From Myxococcales bacterium (lineage in GTDB: Bacteria; Myxococcota_A; Polyangia; Fen-1088), in the NCBI GenBank assembly GCA_003170035.1, contig PMZX01000207.1:1-6942 (forward strand): 6,942 nucleotides of DNA, written 5' to 3'. The notes beneath the pieces are model-generated. The model searched no databases. It saw nothing but the letters and a program-made list of their open reading frames with translations, and was not told the origin of the DNA. Shown piece after piece: positions 5,567 through 6,942 of the stretch (position 1 is the stretch's first letter; every line of letters begins with the position of its first letter). The position numbers were made by a program, and so were the translations under genes.

Positions 5567-6942
5567 TCAGAACCCGATCTTCCCCGCCGTCGCTTCCTTG
5601 ACCCGCAGCTCGGTCTGCAGCTCGCGCAGCAATTGCTCCGCACTGGGCACTTCGCGCAAGGACTTCAGGCGACGGGTAACGGCGGCGAAATCGCCTGGGG
5701 TCAGATTGGGGATTCTCGCCAGTTGTGCGGCCACGCCGCCGCCCTGCTCAACGCCCTGCCCGCCCAGAGCCTCCAGCGTGTGCCGAAACAGGCGCTCGGC
5801 TTGCTCGGGGCGCAGAAACTGAAACGGGATCTTGAACGTAAATCGACGCAGGGACGCCTGGTCCAACGTGTCCATCAGGTTGGTCGTGCATGCGACCACG
5901 CCGGGAAAGACCTCCATCTGTTGCAAGAACTCGTTGACCTTGGTCATCTCCCACGACCGCGTGGCGCTGCGGCGGTCGAGCAGGAAGGAGTCGGCCTCGT
6001 CGAACAGCAGCACGGCGCCGTCCTTGCGCGCCTCCTCGAATGCGTTGGCGATGTTCTGTTCGGTCATGCCCACCCAACAGCTTTCGATGTCGGATACCCG
6101 CTTCACCAGCAAGGGCCGATCCATGCGGTGGGCCAGGTAGCGCACATATTCCGACTTGCCCGTGCCGGACGGGCCGTAAAGGCACAGTGAGACGCCGGGG
6201 CCGTCGCCTGGCTGCCACTTCTCCAGTCGCCGCGCGATGTTTTCCACGTCCACCGGCGTGTTGACCACCTCGGGCATGTACTTGCCCGCCTGGAACAGCG
6301 GCGGCATGGCCTTGTTCCCGGTCAGCGCCTTCTCGGCAGGCTTCAGAATCGCCTCCAGAATCTTGCGTTCGACCACGCCGCCGCCGGCCAGGCGCGCAGC
6401 CGTCACTGCACTGCCAATGTGTGCGGGGCTCAGCTGGAATCGCTGAGCCAGCGCGCTGATGTCGACATCGGACACTGTGCTCTCGCTGCCCAGGTGCTTG
6501 TGCCAGGCACGCCGGCGCTGGCCAGCCGTGAAGTCGCCCACCTCGATGATATATGTGAACCGCCGCAGGAACGCCGAGTCCACCCCGCGAATCCGGTTTG
6601 AGATCCAGATGGTCGGCACCGCGTTGGTTTCAAGCAGAGCGTTGAACCATTGCTTGGACATGAGGCGCTCGTCTTGCTGGTGATCACCGAGAAACAGTGC
6701 GAGTGGGTTTGAGCGGAACAGGTCCTCCATCTCGTCGAAGAGAAGCAGGCTGCGGTTACCCCCGAGCAGTCGGTTGCCCAGCATCAGCGACGTCAACCTT
6801 TCGCTGGGCGAAGGAGACTTCCCCTCGTCATCCTCCTTGCCCGCGACGAGAAGCAGTGTCCCCAGTTCCTTGGCCAGTACGCGCGCCAGCTCGCTCTTCC
6901 CCGTGCCAGTCGGCCCGTACAGCAGCAGATTCACGCCCGGCT
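5567..6942 (-). CDS. Double-AAA+ ATPase (COG0464-like), 5' end outside window
   Basis: The gene enters from the right edge; 457 residues are visible, numbered here from the Val (GTG) at 6934. Domain 1 has Walker A GPTGTGKS (7-14), Walker B LLLFDE (63-68), ISNRIRG (111-117) and the arginine pair RRF (124-126). Domain 2 has Walker A GPSGTGKS (254-261), a pore-loop-like CWVGMTEQN (286-294), Walker B VLLFDE (308-313), sensor-1 TTN (350-352) and RRF (363-365). Both sites look competent for ATP binding and hydrolysis. The C-terminus is about 90 residues of helices. The layout matches large SpoVK-type bacterial proteins of roughly 700 residues or more, which remodel or unfold proteins. The GTG at 6934 sits one step before the first strand and is in frame with PG upstream, so it is not the real start. 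It is the first visible gene of the operon, 46 bp before the HEPN/HicB-like gene. Confidence 0.92.
   Translation of the reverse strand, partial: PGVNLLLYGPTGTGKSELARVLAKELGTLLLVAGKEDDEGKSPSPSERLTSLMLGNRLLGGNRSLLLFDEMEDLFRSNPLALFLGDHQQDERLMSKQWFNALLETNAVPTIWISNRIRGVDSAFLRRFTYIIEVGDFTAGQRRRAWHKHLGSESTVSDVDISALAQRFQLSPAHIGSAVTAARLAGGGVVERKILEAILKPAEKALTGNKAMPPLFQAGKYMPEVVNTPVDVENIARRLEKWQPGDGPGVSLCLYGPSGTGKSEYVRYLAHRMDRPLLVKRVSDIESCWVGMTEQNIANAFEEARKDGAVLLFDEADSFLLDRRSATRSWEMTKVNEFLQQMEVFPGVVACTTNLMDTLDQASLRRFTFKIPFQFLRPEQAERLFRHTLEALGGQGVEQGGGVAAQLARIPNLTPGDFAAVTRRLKSLREVPSAEQLLRELQTELRVKEATAGKIGF

Noticed and set aside
5354..6190. 278-aa plus-strand open frame
   Set aside because: It lies antisense to the ATPase and HEPN/HicB-like genes, shows no motif, and its length is explained by high GC.
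1..6942. CRISPR array, tRNA or rRNA
   Set aside because: No spaced direct repeats and no tRNA- or rRNA-like sequence seen on either strand.

Overview
The window looks like accessory DNA from a GC-rich bacterium (about 60% or more by eye). Shine-Dalgarno sites are good, genes are tightly packed, and GTG and TTG starts are used. The transposase resembles those I associate with Planctomycetota, Myxococcota and related soil or aquatic lineages, but nothing here fixes the taxon. There is no rRNA, tRNA or CRISPR array, and no gene-free stretch longer than about 120 bases.

Positions 1-1219, plus strand: a complete DDE (rve-type) insertion sequence. It carries one transposase gene (96-1190) and has 27-bp imperfect terminal inverted repeats (22 of 27 matching). 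It abuts 1221-1781, the C-terminal part of a DUF2779 protein with no N-terminal half in view, so the element probably split that gene. In the fragment, a conserved acidic position of the terminal nuclease-like motif reads His, which suggests decay.

Positions 1796-3027, minus strand: a ParB/Srx-fold protein of 325 aa. Upstream of it lies a very small basic/acidic protein of 53 aa (2866-3027). Neither has a recognisable ParA or toxin partner in the window.

Positions 3098-6942, minus strand: a compact probable operon entering from beyond the right edge. In transcription order it holds a double-AAA+ ATPase (5' end outside the window), a chimeric HEPN-like/tandem HicB-like protein, a 66-aa two-helix membrane protein, an MNT-type nucleotidyltransferase-like protein and a YfcE-type metallophosphoesterase. 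Gaps and overlaps are 46 bp, -31, -4 (GTGA) and -8, so co-translation is likely.

The main point of interest is this operon. The HEPN-like and nucleotidyltransferase-like proteins resemble the two halves of a HepT-MntA toxin-antitoxin pair, yet both have lost their catalytic signatures. The HEPN R-x4-H-x-Y motif is absent. In the NTase the GS, DxD and third Asp positions read DS, DxY and Asn. They sit with an ATPase, a membrane peptide and an intact phosphoesterase. This suggests a TA-derived module turned to a structural, sensing or regulatory role. The function is not known and is inferred only from family resemblance and gene order.
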